Source: Calvatia gigantea
Taxonomy: Eukaryota; Basidiomycota; Agaricomycetes; Agaricales; Lycoperdaceae
Assembly (NCBI GenBank): GCA_025093985.1
Contig: JACAAK010000015.1
Coordinates: 186,001-250,000, forward strand
Direction of reading: 5' to 3'
DNA: 64,000 nt
Part shown: piece after piece, positions 22,974-35,870 of the stretch
How the letters are laid out: every line of letters begins with the position of its first letter
Position numbering within the stretch: the stretch's first letter is position 1
Program-made: the position numbers and the translations under genes
Notes under the pieces: model-generated
The model's database searches: none
Told to the model about the DNA's origin: nothing
What the model saw: only the letters and a program-made list of their open reading frames with translations

Positions 22974-24659
22974 TCATTTCTTTCCGTTCTTCTTTGGACT
23001 GGGCGCAGGTTTCTGTGCGGGCTTTGGTGCAGGTTTTTTGTCTACCTTCTTCTGTGCAGTATTTGGAACTGCTTTCTTGTCATCTTTCTTCGGTGCAGGC
23101 TTCTTTTCATCCTTCTTTGGCACGGGCTTCTTCTCACCCTTCTTTGGCGCGGGCTTCTTTTCACCCTTCTTCGGGGGTGCAACTGCCTTGGAGCCTGGAG
23201 CTGGCTTGCCAATGGCTTTGATAGACTTTTGGCCGTTCTTGTCACAGGCTAGCTTGTAATGTCCCTTGGACTCGCCGCTAATAGAGCCGTCGAATTCCAT
23301 CCAGCTTGTTCGTTCGTCGAGGGACAGGACGTCCTCTATGTTTGCCGCATCTGCGATCACACAATAAGATCTGGCAATCGCGGAGAGGAATTGTGTATAC
23401 GAACATTTATAGTGTTTATCATCTTTAGGGCCCGCTTTTGGTGCACGCTGGGAGGAATCGGGTTGAGTCAGCCGGAACTTCGTATAGAGGGTGCATGGAG
23501 TAAATTACCTTACTATCATAGTTGAACCACACATAACCTGTTGCGGCAATCCGTATCCTCCCTTCACCCTTTTGGTTGCAAGATTTGACCTGAAGCTAAG
23601 ATGGACGTATGAGAAGGCGATTGCTAAGTCGTTGAAGAGCAGCTGTGAAATACCTGAACGTCGCACTTTGAGCCGTCAGGGGCATTCCCCGTGATCTGCG
23701 TCTCGTGTTGGGAATTCACCGTTGTCGTAAATCTGAACCAAGTGGATGAGATCAGGTAGAAAGTTGGTAACAGAAGATACTCACGTGTCTCCTCTGCTGT
23801 TAGTGAATTTACCAGTGGTAGATGTTGACGCTCCGGCCTCTACCAAACCAGGGATTTCAAATTTACTTTCAAACTTGACCTCATAACCGAACTCGGAAGC
23901 GCCTGATATGGTTGAACATAAGGTTACTGAAACAGAGTCAAATGGGACGCTTACGCGTTACGGTCCAGCCTCCCGTGGTGGCTTCCCCGGTAGTGATCTT
24001 GATCATAGCGCTACCATTGGTGCCGGCTGCGGTACCTTGGAGTGTATCGAGGTGTGTTTGGCACTGTGGTTTTCCTGGGATGGATGTTCACAAGTAAATA
24101 CAATAAATATCTTATTAAAGAGCGTACCTTTTGGCACGATGGCAACAGGATCATCGCCGATACATGCACTTGCCCAACGATCCGGATACTAACCATCCCT
24201 GTAAACCACAGTTCCCCAACGCTGATTACAGACTCACTTCTTTTGGATTAGTAACTATATTCCATCCTCCATCCCCCCAGGTGTCTTTGGCGTATTTCTC
24301 CAGCTTGTCCCATCCAGGCACTGAGTAAAGGCAATGTAAAAGCAAGAAGTGAGATCCCAAAGTGTGATTCCCTACTTTGTTTAGCTTGCTCGACGCTCAA
24401 GTCAGAGCATTTGGTCGAGTCCCTTCGATTCAGGGAAACCGTCGTGATGTTTCGAGTCTCCAAAGAGTGTCCTCCGTTTCTGGGATGAAGGGAAACGCCC
24501 AAGGTTTCATGATCAGGGTAAGGTAAGGCCAGAACAGTCGTGGATGAGAAAATTCCAAGGAGGGACAAAAGGACAACAGAATAAGGCTATCGCAGGGAAT
24601 CCCTGTTAATGATGGGAGACAGCGAAAGGGCTGAGGCTTACTTTGTATTTATGAACCAT
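22974..24659 (-). CDS. Secreted agaric protein with a Lys/Pro/Ala-rich repetitive tail
   Basis: Exon 1 encodes MVHKYK and a 55-nt intron follows. A hydrophobic signal peptide (SVVLLSLLGIFSSTTVLA) then leads to a mature start at LPYPDHETLG. Later exons carry WDKLEKYAKDTWGD, a GYVWFNYDSK motif (donor near 23513) and TSWMEFDGSISGESKGHYKLACD. The tail of about 75 residues is built of KKPAPKKGE-like nonapeptides encoded by a 27-bp DNA repeat (about 23090-23190). WDKL, WFNYD and ME(F)DGS motifs recur, from memory, in agaric secreted proteins of unknown function. The basic tail resembles histone H1 tails in composition and might bind anionic polymers (inference). Intermediate exon borders are approximate. 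Confidence 0.6.
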
Positions 24660-27600
24660 AATTAGTGGATAACCTAATTAGGATAGATGCAATGTTGTGA
24701 AAAATAATTGTTGAAGTTTCGGAAGTTTGAGGAGAACCGGACCGGCGGTCGAGCGAGTTGAGCTTGATGATGCTGAGGAAAAAAGAGACCTGCTCCTCTC
24801 CAATTAATTCTGGAGCCCTTGAGCATCCTTATATACCTTCGCCCATCGCGCGTGAAACGCCAGCATCGCGGCACCATGGTCCGCGGTGCCCGATATACAT
24901 GCACTCAGCTACCCAGGGCGCTGCCATACCCTACCCACCATGTTAACGAAACACAAACATTGAGAGATAGCATCAAGCGTTGCGAAGGAATACCCGAATG
25001 TCTCCCAGCGGGTGCCGTGTACAGCCGCGAAGCGGTGTACGGGTCGCAAGTCCAAGAGGTGGACGATAAAATGAAACTGCAGCAACATTACGAGATGGTC
25101 GTTGGCCTGGTTCCTAAGAGAAGGGGTCCAAAAATAGAACCGTAACTAACGATCCGTTCGGCGCTAAGAGGTTTGCAAGAGTAGCCAAGGTCCACTAGTT
25201 GGTTATTTCATTGTGAGAAAGCCGCAAGTCGCGCCAAGTATGTACGTAGACACTAGAAACAATGACCGGCCGACTTCCAGGGGCAGCCGCGGCCTTGCAC
25301 TTTGGGTTGATGTGAGAGGAAGCCTCCCTATCTTTGTGTTACGTAAATGTTGTGGTCGTATCGAAGAGAAAGGTCAACTAATTTTGCTCAATGAGCAGAC
25401 ACTGATGAAGATAGAAACCGGCCGCGAGGGGAGGGAGGTTGATGGAGTAGCAGGAGGCGAGGGGTGGGCGAGAGTTTACTTCACTGTCAGGTCAGCGAAG
25501 AGTAGTCACCGACATTTCACAATGCCTCGAGTCAACTAGTCAACCTCGGCCCATCCGCCTCAAGTTCCTGAACCATAAAGCTACCCCCCGCCTTTTGAGT
25601 GTTACCCTAATTGCAAGACACACAGGTCAAGACGAATGAAAGAGTTCGTTGGCATGGTTGGGTAGCCATAGCACGCTGGCGGGGCATTCTGATCGCAGGT
25701 TTGTTAATGTGTTAAGTGTCCATCAGTTCATGACTTATCGGGGGCTGCAATCTTGTAAGCTTGAATATCTGGCAAGAAGTAAGGGATCGCTTTCGTATAT
25801 CCGTGAAGCATGTGCTAGGATACCGCACAAACAGCCAAGAGCTACGGTTGGCGTGTATCGGGGTCGCTCGCACGGCTCGGGGCAGCAGAGGTATGGGTTT
25901 TGAACCCCTGTGCGCGAAACAGTGGTGAAAATATGGCATTGGCACCCATTATCCAGAGCTACCTCATATAGCCTTGGAGGTCGCCTTGAAACGGGTATTC
26001 GCGGGCATTCAGTTGCGCATACGTCAATAACATCGCCGCAAATGATCAACTTGAACGCTCAAGAGAGTACACGGGTCCCCTCTTCGCTCTTTGACCTGTC
26101 TCTTCGGTTGCGTACGAGAGAATCCGTGCTGGTTGTTCTTTCGTTCCCCTGGCTGAGTCACTTCAAAATTTTTCAGTGGGCCCATACTTTGTCGGACCTT
26201 GATCTTGGAAGATGTGACCTGATGTCTGCAATCATGCAAGCGGAGATCAACGTCACTCGGCAGCCCCTTCCCAGCTGGTGTTTATGATGGTGTTCCTGAG
26301 GGTGTCACGTCAAGGTACGTGGTAAGGATTTGGGTAGCCTGGACATGTAATGACGCTATCTGCAGGCATAGGCTCTGAAGCTTGGGAACTTGTAAAGACA
26401 CAGGTCTCGGTTGTTTCACGGCATCTGCTCGTAGGTTCATGAATTTCATAGAAATCCACAACCCAACATAGGGGTCCTTATATCCGCGATCGGCCCAAGG
26501 GAGGCGAAGAAGGAAACATATTGCGTGATCGTAACAGCTCAGTCGCTGCCGTTGGTTTGGGACAGGCTTCCCGTACTGAAAATATTCGCGCCGACCGGTA
26601 TCACCGGACATTCTTTATTGATAGGATAGGTGTTGTCACCTCGGTCATTTGTAGGGCGAATTGGAATTGAGGATCAGAATAAGGTGGCGGACTAGACTGC
26701 TTGTATTAGCTTCGAGACTGTTCCATGTGTGAAGGATTATGGCAATTAACCTTGGGTCCTCGTGACAAGATCTTCGCAAGTGCCAAGGTATCGCAGTTTG
26801 TCTCAGATGAATCCATTATTAGCGAAGGGCATGGGGTCGTTCTATACTAGTGATTGAAATGACCTTGTATGCCAGAAGAGCAGTCCTTGAGGCCGACATC
26901 ACGGACTCGCAAGGGTTGCTGCAAACACGATTTTGGATGTTTCAGGCCCGAAGCCGATGCACCTATAGGGAACAGGAAATCCAGAAGCTGGCCTGTACTA
27001 TTGTTGCTTTCGTCTCCCTCCGCCATCATTTTTTCGCGGAATCTGTGAAGAATGGATGTTGGGAGGTTTAGGAGACTTTCCCGGCTATGGAAGAAAATAG
27101 GTAATTGGAGAGCAGGAATCGGGACCAAAGTTGCCGGCTGCTCTCGTTGAAGTTGCTAGGCCAAAACCACGCAAACAACAACAGAGGCATCGCAGGAAAA
27201 GGATAGCTCGTCAGAGGTCTTATATCATTAAGGAAAATTTTAGCGATGATGGGGCCTAGTGCCAAGGCAGCCCCCGGCAAGGATGTGATTAATCACACAG
27301 GAATTTGTTGGCACGAGTTCCAAGAATTGAAATGAGGAAAGCATGAGATTCAAGTGCGAAAGGAATTTCTTTTGCGGAGTGTCCGGAATAGGTTTCTTGA
27401 GTACGGCAGAGGTTCGCGACGTTTAGTGGCCCTTGAGAACAGGGCTATTGATGTCACCCAGGTCCGAGCTTCTAATTTCCATTTATTGAGAATTGCCATA
27501 GACAGGAGCTTGAGCGCACGATGTCTAATTTTTGGGGAGCCGAAAAAGAAGCCGAATGGCGCAGAGAGACGCTGAAAGCTGGAATATGTCGGTGGATGAT

Positions 27601-27866
27601 GGTGGGGTCCCATAAGATGGATATTTGAACGGTGTTGGCGGCCAAAATTGTTTCCGGAATGTACCGAGTATAGTCTAGACTCTGGCCTGGAACAAAGCTT
27701 AGGAATTGGCTTCGTCTTTCGCCGTGACAACGTGCCGTCGTAATACAGCGTCTGATGTCAGGTTCAATTGGGTACCTCTTTGGTCACTCATGCCCGAACG
27801 GTGTACATAAATTTCCGTCACTTGTGCACCACCTCCCAAGATACTCTTTCCTCCCCAGTTGGCTCC
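24660..27866. other. Intergenic, 3.2 kb, no gene supported
   Basis: Both strands were read. ORFs up to 126 codons (27350-27730, minus) lack motifs. A short hydrophobic ORF at 27068-27280 (minus) could be a membrane-protein relic but cannot be linked to neighbours. Confidence 0.4.
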
Positions 27867-30507
27867 ATGGATGTCTTCAACTTAAAAATTCTTGAGGCCA
27901 GTATCCGCGATGTATCGGCATGTCTTTCTGACAACCAGAAAGTCGAATTACTCCTCTATGCTATCAAGAGCCTACCCTTTGAAGGGTATGTTCCACTACC
28001 GGCAACGTCTTCGGACCGCTTGCCACTTTTCATCCTTGTTTCCCCATCGAACAATGCTCACTAATTCCACTCCCGGATTCTAGGCGCTCTAGAACGGTCG
28101 TCGAGAACGCAATCCAGTCATGCCTCCAGGTTACCACCCTTGTTCCTGAGATCATCGCCAAAGCGAGAATTCTACGAGCGCGGGCTAGACTCGCCAATGG
28201 TTCCCACTTCAGTGCCCAAGAAGGTCTGCAAATTTCTTTTTTTTACACCTTTCGTTTATTAACAGCCATGATGACAAAAGATCTCCAAGCAGCCCTTGAC
28301 GCTGACCCAGACAACCCAGAAGCGAAAGCTCTTCTACATCAACGGTCTGTGACGGTCGAGAAAGTGGGTGCCCATCAGCAAGTCTTGGCTGAATTTTTGT
28401 CCGATTTTTTTCTCAGCTGTTATCGCCGTTACCCATCAACAACGACCGTTTCTCCATTGAAATATGGCGGGAAATCGCCCTGTTCCTCCCCAGACGAGAT
28501 CTCAAATCTCTTCTATTCGTTCCTCATGCTATTTCTCGTGTTGCCTCTCAGTTGCTCTTCCGAGAGCTTGACCTACATTTTGGGGAACCGAAGTATAGCC
28601 TAAATAACGAGGGCGACGAACGGGGAAGCCACGAGGCTTACGCAAGAGCTGAGGATCCTGCAAGGCATGCTCAACGAAGTGCGGATATTCTCACCCGGAT
28701 AATTGTAGATCCTGCCTTCGCCCACTGTGTGCGCACATTACGAATATTCGCTTCCACAAAGGATGGAGGGATTGCATTCCAGACAGGTATGCTAGGTTCG
28801 GTTACAGTCGTGTTCAATCTCACATTCTCTTTCAGGAATGCTCACCAACGCACTTCCAAAACTTGTTAACCTTCGTAATGTTCACATATCCTCGGGTGCA
28901 GAAGGATTACCGCCTGTACTCCGCATCCTGCAGTCCACGAATCCGCGCCTCTGCGGACTGTCACTACAGTATGTGTACGCCCTTAACCTACCAGACTTTG
29001 CGCTGACTTCGGGTATTAGGTCACCTGATTATCCCGCCGATCTATCATTCCTCGATTTCCGCTACATCGCACATTTGGCATATATATGTCCGCCTGTGCC
29101 CACACAAACTAACGGCTCGACACAGTGCTACACTTCCCTGCAACATGTGCTCTCATCGAACCGCACAGCGCTGCGTACAATAAATCTTTTTACCCCTTCC
29201 TGGGCGTTCCCATCACATTCTATATCGATCCGGAATCTTACTCGAGTTCATTTTGCTGGAACGTTCCCAGCTTGTCAATCCGCTACCACGTCTAGTTCGT
29301 CGTCGGGTACATACATACCGCCGCAAGTGATTTCGGAATTGATTACACACGGTCGACAACTCGAGTCCCTGTCGATTGACTGTACCTTGCTCGAGAGCTC
29401 GGGTTTATCTGCACAATTCCGCACAGATCCTCTACCACCCATCGAACCCTATCCTCTACCGTTTCTTCGTCATTTTGCATTCACAGTCCGGGCTCTCGGG
29501 CGCCGAACTATTGATAAAGACCTATTCCCTTCCATCACCTCGTTCCTTCGTGGGCGTAACCAGCTCCAGACACTCCAGCTTGTTGTCGATACCACCCCCA
29601 CTTTAACTGGTGTCGGAGGTGTCATTAGTGCGGCGAATTTGGAGGCTGTTGGTTACGATGCTTCGATCTGGGGCCTCTTGCCTAGTATCGGCGGACTGAA
29701 AGCTGTGAGGATGACGTATCCCAGAGACCTTGCTCCGGGCCTCGCTGGGTGGCTGATACCTCGTAGCGTGACTGCCCTTGGTATGGAAGTTGGTGCCCAG
29801 AGGTTGAGTGCTGGTCTGGACGGCGCTCATGGATCGTCCGCTGGAATTGGCCAAGATGTCGTAGGTTTCTTCACAGTGTGTTCCAATTCCTTTTTTTTTG
29901 CTTTCGTTTTCATTCATGACTTTCTCCTTAGCAATTAAAACCTGGCTTACCACCCAACCTTAAATTCGTGTTCTTAAACGATATACCCGTTTCAACAAGG
30001 ATTGTACACGCAGTCGTCGAACACGGGTTCCCAATGGTCTGCGTGATCCGAGTCGGGAGTTGGTTCTGGACCGCTATAAGAAAAAACCCCAGCGGACTTT
30101 CTTCTTCCCTCCTTCATGGGTTATCGTCGTCATCAAACAATAAAGGAACGCTGCCACAACTAACGCCGACGCACCACCACATACCGAATCACGCACATGG
30201 GGGACACCTTCATGCGCTCGCACTAGCACATGGGCCGCAGGAACATTCTGGATTTGCGGGGTTGAGCAAGTGTCCGACTTCGAGCCCTGGCGTCACCCCT
30301 ATGTCATCAGGAACGACATCACGTGGCAGCGGGCACACTCAGGGTGGGGGTGGGATGTTGGAACTTGCACCCTGGCCGATGAGAAGGGTTGTGTATCACG
30401 CAGCAGAATGGTTGGAGTGGCTTGGGTGTGAGGAGGCCGCTATTATTGCCCTTGGGATTACGAGGGAGGCCGAAGCTGAGGGTGTTGGTGTGGGCATTTT
30501 TAGATGA
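27867..30507 (+). CDS. Large F-box protein with TPR-like N-terminus
   Basis: Six exons join without a break to 776 codons: 27867-27985, 28084-28223, 28266-28363, 28417-28786, 28836-29860, 29932-30507. All introns are 42-98 nt with GT-AG ends. Residues 1-120 are helical; AKARILRARARLANGSHFSAQE and LQAALDADPDNPEAKALLHQR resemble one or two TPR hairpins. The F-box follows at about 128-165 (RFSIEIWREIALFLPRRDLK). Next come an AQRSADILTRII motif and leucine-rich segments, a His/Ser/Gly-rich insert (about residues 630-720), and a C-terminal helix (VVYHAAEWLEWLGCEEAA). The likely role is an SCF ubiquitin-ligase adaptor; the target is unknown. It is the best-preserved F-box gene in the window. Confidence 0.8.
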
Positions 30508-32034
30508 GCGTGGGTTGGGATCGAGAACCGAAGTGTAAGTTCTTGTATAGTATCGTGCGATTTTCGCGTCCTGGGATAAGGTGCTACCATGGATGCATGT
30601 CACATATTATTTGGTACAAATTCATAATTACACTCTATCGCATCGTGGATTAGGGGCGCGAAAATTTCCCGGTAACCGCTCCATCTGCACAAAGGGGTGA
30701 CCAAGGGAGGTGGATATATGAGTCTAGAAATGTGGGCCCCAAAAGGTTGCAGAGAATTGCAGTTGAAATTCGGAGTCATCAAATTGTAGGCTGAAATCGG
30801 TGTGGTTCCTCGAGACCCTCAGAGCCGAGCAAGTTGGACACGAGTGAAGGCTGGGAGTGTAAAGCCTCCTTCGCAACTTTCCCCTACAACACTTTGCCTA
30901 TTTGGTCCGACTGACACAAATCCTCCAGCACCTATAAATAGAAGCCTGGATGAAGGAAAATCAAGAGGATAGTCTATACCCTTCATCCTTACTCGCCTGT
31001 GTGGTGGAGGTAGGTGAAGTAACACTGACGCAGAGGGTGAGCATAGTGGCATTTACGCGCGATCAGCCTCCCGACCTTAACTCCCTGAGGACACGACGTT
31101 CATAACTACTGATCGAACAAGGCACTTGCTACATGGGTCCGACAACCACTCAGAGTGCCTATCCAAGATAACGTTGTCTCTGGTCTGGGGGAAATCTCAT
31201 CCCATCCCCAGACACCTCATCGCCGGCACTCAGATGCGCTCAGGGAAGTACTCCTACCGCAAGCCAAAATGCAATATATATAATCCTGGGCTGACCAGAA
31301 ACGGAGGTTCGGATGGTTTTGCCCGAAAGATGTCTATCGCTGGGGTTTACTTCAATCGAGTTTCGACGGGGCCCACCACCGATAAGTTGTTACAACGTCC
31401 TATCTCGTTCGAGCGTTGGTAGCTTATTGCTTTTGAGGAGGTCGAACGCTATCCGAACCCTCCCTTAACCTTTCCGGACTCCCTGCTCCGACAGCTAGCT
31501 AAACAGCCAGCGGTAGTTCAACCTCATTCATCCAGGAACTGTAACACGAGCTACCATTGCATGATCACAGATGCTACACAATTAGGTGCAGGAATCGGGA
31601 TACAATCAAGTGACGTATGTCAGCCATCCGCACAACAGAATCTGATGGGTCTCTCTGATAGAGGGGTTCCTTTTCTTTTCCAGACAACACCACAACCCAA
31701 CACTGTGACTCCTATTATATTATTTGACATATCCTTGTGTTCTACAACAACCGAATGCTGAACGTTGGTCATCTCCGTTTGTCGCCTCACAGTGGAACAA
31801 GAATAATCAGAGATACTTATCACATCGCCATTATTCTCCGCTTAGAACATAGACCTATCAGAAAACTACCACAGAATGAAATACTTATCTCCTACAGTGT
31901 GCGCCACATATGAGATAGCATGTTCCATATGATGATCCACAGTTTAACTAGAAACACCTCTCAAGGAACAATGTTACGAGTGCCATATATACATTGCATC
32001 TCTGTGGCAGGTACAGTTATCCTTCAAACTCACA
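30508..32034. other. Intergenic, 1.5 kb, no gene supported
   Basis: A TATAAATA word near 30933 and short ORFs only. The 5' exons of the following gene may lie in the last 300 bp, but no ATG could be linked to it. Confidence 0.4.
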
Positions 32035-33996
32035 TTGTGGCCTGACAATCCAATCATTTTAATCTCTACAATCTATCTTCCCGATGCCTCCCAGTCACAA
32101 GCATACTTGGAGTATCACAGCGGTGTCGGGATCACCAGCTCGCGAAAGCTCTGCCAAACGATCTCGCACCCACCGCTCCGGGAGCATTGGTTCTGCACAC
32201 AGGACGTGACTGATACCGTTCTCAACAAACTCCAAGAAATCTTGAAACGTTCTCGTGAGGTGGACTATATGATCATGTACGACCAGTTGCCGCCACCAGG
32301 GAAAACATTTGACGGTATGTTGCCGGACCTCTCAGTTATCACGTGTGATGCTCACCGACCCTTGCTGATCCTCAGAGCCTGAGGGATCGAGCAACCAGGA
32401 AGATGAGATATCACCAGTTGAGCCTCCTGTAGGTTAAAGGAGTCTAGAAACAAACAAGTAAGTGATCCCTGACCAATCTTAGAAATCTGGCCTGATTAAA
32501 GTTTTACAGGCCTGTACGATCAATTTGCGACACACCTTCCTGCTATCAAGGAAAACGAAAAACCTCTAAATCAAATAAAGTCACTATTTCAGGAGATAAC
32601 GGAGAGTGATATGGATACTGACAGTTACACCGAAACGGAGGGGCAATCTGATGAAGCTGATGGTGAACCAGAGGTTGATGATCCAGAATCCCCACAGGTC
32701 CTCATATCAACAACGACGAGATTGAGGGATACAGTGAAGGCTCTCGTGGCTCAACGAAACAATAGAGGCGATAATGTTCAGGTAGGCAGGTATGCCTTAA
32801 AGGTTGGTTCTTTGATACTTACCTCCTTCAGATCATCTCATTCTCTTCATGCACCGAGAAACACTACACGCGGGTGGGAATTGACCCAAGATATTCGACT
32901 GCCAATGCCCAACTGGTGTTCAGGAAGCTTCTCAAAGATTATCTCGCATCATATGATACCTAAGGTGACAGAAAACGTCACAGAGGAGCTGGGGAACCTC
33001 ATGAGACGCGTTGGAGCCAAGCGGTACAACCGGTTCAACAAGTTTGTAAGTCTTCTTGTTCTCACACATGAGTGTATTTTTCTCACAAGCGTATCGAGCG
33101 AGATGAGTTCGTGCGGTGTTATTGATGAATTTTTTGATTGCCTTGTATTTGGCCACATCTTTAAAAAAACGGTACCGGTGTCTAAACGAGGAGAGGTATG
33201 CAAGCACACCCTAAATATCTTATTGTAGGAGTTACTGATTGGATTTTGTGACCAAGGGCGACATTTTTGTCATACCTGAATTTGTGCTCGTGCGCCGCCT
33301 CCAGGTAAACATTTCTAAATTACACCAACACTGAACGGGCCACTGATATCCAATGTTCATCGTAGAAATTAAGTACACCAGAGATCGATGACATGGCGAT
33401 TCCAATAGTCAAGGATGGTCAAGTGACTTGCCTGTCAGGTTCAACCAACTACTTCTCAGTTGTGCTGGACAGTGAAACTACAGCACAATTGGGCAGTAAT
33501 GTTCAGGTAAGGACACGTGCACCATGGCTGAATGGAACGCAGTCCTTGTTGGAATGGCAGAAGAGCTGCAAGGATGTTTTGCCATCCTCGAGGCGAAGTG
33601 GCCCGGTGCTACACTTGTTTCCCATATTCCCCAGGTTGTCGCTGAGGCCCTCGGACTGTAAGTGTCAGCTGCCCTCAGCATTGTAACTATAACTTGATAT
33701 GATATGACACCAGTCATTTGCGAACTAAGTTCAATAGCATTCTATTTTGTTTGAAAAATAGCGTCGAGTGGATCTTTGGAGTACTCGCTGTTCAGAATTC
33801 CTCTGCGGATATTGGAGTTGACGTTAAGGCAAAAATCTCGGTTACACAGTGCATCCGCTTGGAAACCCCTACCGACGTTTTGTTTATCTTTCTCGCCTTG
33901 CATTACTGGGTAAGTGATTTTGCGTCATTCCAGATTGTTGATACTCATGAGGTTCCGGACAGTGCTCGGCCAGCGGCGCTGGTATTCGTACCTTGA
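32035..33996 (+). CDS. Agaric hypothetical protein, family of unknown function, 5' end uncertain
   Basis: A chain of open segments fits one split gene. It runs from a helical segment ending LPPPGKTFDG (GTATGT donor at about 32314), through an acidic segment (MDTDSYTETEGQSDEADGE) and an RRVGAKRYNRFNKF segment. Next is SGSTNYFSVVLDSETTAQLGSNVQ, which splices in another frame to AEWNAVLVGMAEELQGCFAI and WPGATLVSHIPQVVAEALGL. A final exon contains ILFCLKNSVEWIFGVLAVQ and VLFIFLALHYW. From memory, proteins with a PGKTF word, an LVS-IPQ..AEA block and a late WIFG block form a large agaric family with no assigned function. I cannot place the true start or verify all joints, so it may be broken. Confidence 0.45.
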
Positions 33997-34666
33997 TGGA
34001 GTCCCCGGTTTAACTACCCGACTACCAAAGTCCTTGTAGAAATTATGTCTTGTAGACGGCGTCACGAGTTTATCGTACCAAATGCGACCTTGGCCCGGCA
34101 TTGGATGGTTTGATTTTTTCTTGGCCGCGACATAGTTGGAGAGCGATCAAATACAGTAAATATGTGAATCATGTCCACAACGAAATGAATAGGGAGGCGA
34201 AATGAATGTAACAACGATAACAGAAGTCATGACCTTCCGTTTTTTCGGCTGTTCATATCGTATCGCGTCGAATAGTGTGGCTAACGCCATCCACTTCTTC
34301 CCACTTCGATGAGTCTATCCACGCCCCGCTCCATAGTAAGCCTGACACTCCCGGAACGTGCATGGATTGATGACACCTAGCCAACCGTGATTGTCGCCAA
34401 TCCTCAGACAACTCATAAGGATATCGACGGGACATCCTCATGAGTGCTCATTCCCACCTATTGACCCCGTTTGACGCCAGACGGACACTGGCAAAGGCAC
34501 GAAGCAACTTCAAGCAGCCTCAACGCCTTCAGCAAATCTAGAGACGTTCCAGAGGGTGTAACATTTGTCATTTCCATATTGTTGCTCCAGAGAATATCAC
34601 TTCTCACATACACATGGAGTCAACTCGTTGCACGAATCAGATTGATTTTTCAGTGCAGAGCCTCAA
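33997..34666. other. Intergenic, no gene seen
   Basis: About 670 bp with only short ORFs. Confidence 0.45.
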
Positions 34667-35464
34667 CTATTTCGTGAACATTGTGTGTTGGTCAGGAATG
34701 AAGTCGACTAAGGTGACATATTGGGGTGAAATGCCAATAAAGCGACCAGTTTCCTCATCAAAGGTGACATATGGCCAACGTTCGAAAGGAATAAGCTTCC
34801 CATCACCGCCGTTATGATAGGTTGGTGTATCCAGCATCCCTTTACCCCACGAGTAACCAAATCTAACACCACCGCCTTCCAGCGCTGCGTATCCCTTGTA
34901 AAGACCTAAGCCATACACAGGAACTGCATTGAATACCATATTTGCAAGTTCAAGAGAAAGGGGGGTTCCTCCTTGGAAGCAGGTACGACTAATCCATATA
35001 TACCACTGTCAGTGCTGATCACTTGCCGATACTGAGCTCCGTCGAAATACAATCGAGAATAGCCTCAATTATAACCGTCCCCAAGAGGATGGAACCATAC
35101 CGGATCACGTATTGGTGAATCTTCAAGATATAGGCGCTTTGGGCTTCGCTCATATTGGACAGTGTCAGGATCCGGAATGTGGTAGATATAGATTCCTTTG
35201 CAAAAATCAGCGCAGAAAAGTCTATCGTTTCCAATAATCTGGATAAATTCCTACAGAGATAGTTTAATTACCATCCGAGAAGAAACAGATTCGAGACTGA
35301 CCGGTTTACATTTCATTCGAATTGTTGATTTTATAACGCAGGTGTCGGAGCATTCTTTCCACCGAAAGACTTCCGCCCGCGTCTCGGAGTAGGTCGCTGG
35401 AGTGAATGCACGTGCCACCAGATCATTTGACAAGGAGAGGCTTGGACGGTGTCTGGAAGAACAT

Positions 35465-35870
35465 TGTGTGGGGGTATGCGAGTTCGAGAGGGAAAAGGGG
35501 TCGAGAGATTTTAAAGAGTAGGGGATGATAAATTGAATAAGTGATTTATGTTTTCGTTACAATTCAGGAATTTTCTTCTCCCTTTTCTACGCGAGTACAA
35601 GAGCCTTTTTATACTACGAGCGACTAGGGTCGCAAACAGAGAAATAAGACTACTAAGAGTGTTAAAACATGAAACTACTAATTAAGAGAGCCGTGGGGAG
35701 CACGTAGTACCATATTAGGAAATGTCGGGGTGATATGCTACGAAGAAAAGACACAAAAAGAGAAAAGAGAGTGGCCATGGCACTGCACAGTCAAAGCGCC
35801 GCCAGTGCCTCGTCGTTACACCGTCTTCGTCAACACACCATCCTCGCGTAGCCACGAGGCTACCCATACA
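35465..35870 (-). mobile_element. Solo LTR of a different retrotransposon (family 2), 406 bp
   Basis: Read on the minus strand it starts TGTATGGGTAGCC and ends CCCACACA. It is flanked by a perfect 4-bp target duplication, ACAT (35461-35464 and 35871-35874, plus strand). A TATAAAAA box lies at 35613-35606. It bears no resemblance to family 1. It splits F-box gene A; removing element plus one duplication brings LLSMP-coding and LSLSND-coding sequence together. Confidence 0.75.
35606..35613 (-). promoter_or_regulatory. TATA box of the family 2 LTR
   Basis: TATAAAAA on the minus strand, about 260 bp from the element's 5' end, a usual place for an LTR promoter. Function is inferred. Confidence 0.5.

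Noticed and set aside
27068..27730. Possible decayed membrane-protein gene on the minus strand
   Set aside because: Short hydrophobic stretches only; neighbouring frames do not align with any membrane protein in this window.
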